Virus record (IMG/VR): IMGVR_UViG_3300042541_002726
Span: 1-22,417 of that record
Direction: 5' to 3' (one strand)
Length of the DNA: 22,417 nt
Source: a virus
Shown one piece after another: positions 22,317-22,417 of the stretch. Position numbers and translations under genes: made by a program. Under the pieces are notes generated by a model. That model did no database searches and had not been told where the DNA came from. It worked only from the letters and a program-made list of their open reading frames with translations. Each line of letters starts with the position of its first letter. Position 1 is the stretch's first letter.

Positions 22317-22417
22317 TCAAAGGCTTCGCACGAAGTAGAAGGTATAGTAGTTCGGAACAAACAACCCGTGTGGCCGCGCAATAGACTCTAGATAGAACAG
22401 GTTGCCATCCAGCTCTA
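22317..22417 (-). CDS. C-terminal end of an unrecognised gene (partial)
   Basis: An open frame enters from the right edge and ends at TGA (complement of 22317-22319), giving 33 residues that include ELDGNLFYLESIARPHG and end FVPNYYTFYFVRSL. The composition is protein-like, and the gap to the next start is 21 bases, as in the rest of this operon. By position it may be a head-tail connector, but the fragment is too short to identify. Confidence 0.6.
   Translation of the reverse strand, partial: ELDGNLFYLESIARPHGLFVPNYYTFYFVRSL

Noticed and set aside
1-22417. tRNA, CRISPR array, insertion sequence, attachment site or origin
   Set aside because: I saw no cloverleaf-like sequence, spaced palindromic repeats, transposase gene, or integrase; the tandem repeats present are all in-frame coding repeats.

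Overview
The window is a piece of a tailed bacteriophage genome (or an intact prophage tail module) with a long non-contractile tail. Every gene I can support lies on the minus strand, so the window is read from base 22417 down to base 1. From the tube onward the order is that of the lambda tail operon: tube protein, two tail assembly chaperone-like genes, a very long tape measure protein, then M-, L-, K-, I- and J-like tail-tip genes. There are no sheath, baseplate, host or integration genes. The L/K/I/J tip set is best known from phages of Proteobacteria, but the window does not identify the host. Few genes have a strong Shine-Dalgarno sequence and many starts read ACC-ATG.

Bases 22417 to 19952 hold the end of an unrecognised gene, a putative Z/HK97-gp10-like tail completion protein, and two tandem paralogous genes of about 283 codons with unknown function. 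These overlap by four bases at each junction. Bases 19898 to 17669 hold two paralogous tube-like proteins. The second is followed by a strong intrinsic terminator with a GAAA loop. Bases 17509 to 15272 hold a small helical protein and two chaperone-like proteins. The first of these carries overlapping slippery heptamers near its end. Bases 15175 to 6509 are one 2888-codon tape measure gene with a TP901-like head, two long internal repeats flanking a globular domain, glycine-rich membrane segments, and a 16-copy repeat array near the C-terminus. Bases 6432 to 1 are M, L, K, I and the start of J, which runs off the window.

The least expected signal is between the genes. Five places share a bipartite element with a constant 13-base gap ending in CGTGTAA, and each lies just upstream of a gene or transcription unit start. 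Three have GTATAAM as the upstream half. I read these as candidate late promoters of this phage. They would split the tail region into units: tube paralog 1, tube paralog 2 (closed by the terminator), chaperones, tape measure, and I-J. Other oddities are a carbohydrate-binding-like insertion between the Fe-S cysteines of the L protein with a related motif at the N-terminus of M, and a tape measure array built of exactly 8 x 42 bp followed by 8 x 60 bp.

No gene-free stretch exceeds 300 bases. The longest is 18818-18941, and it holds one of the promoter candidates.
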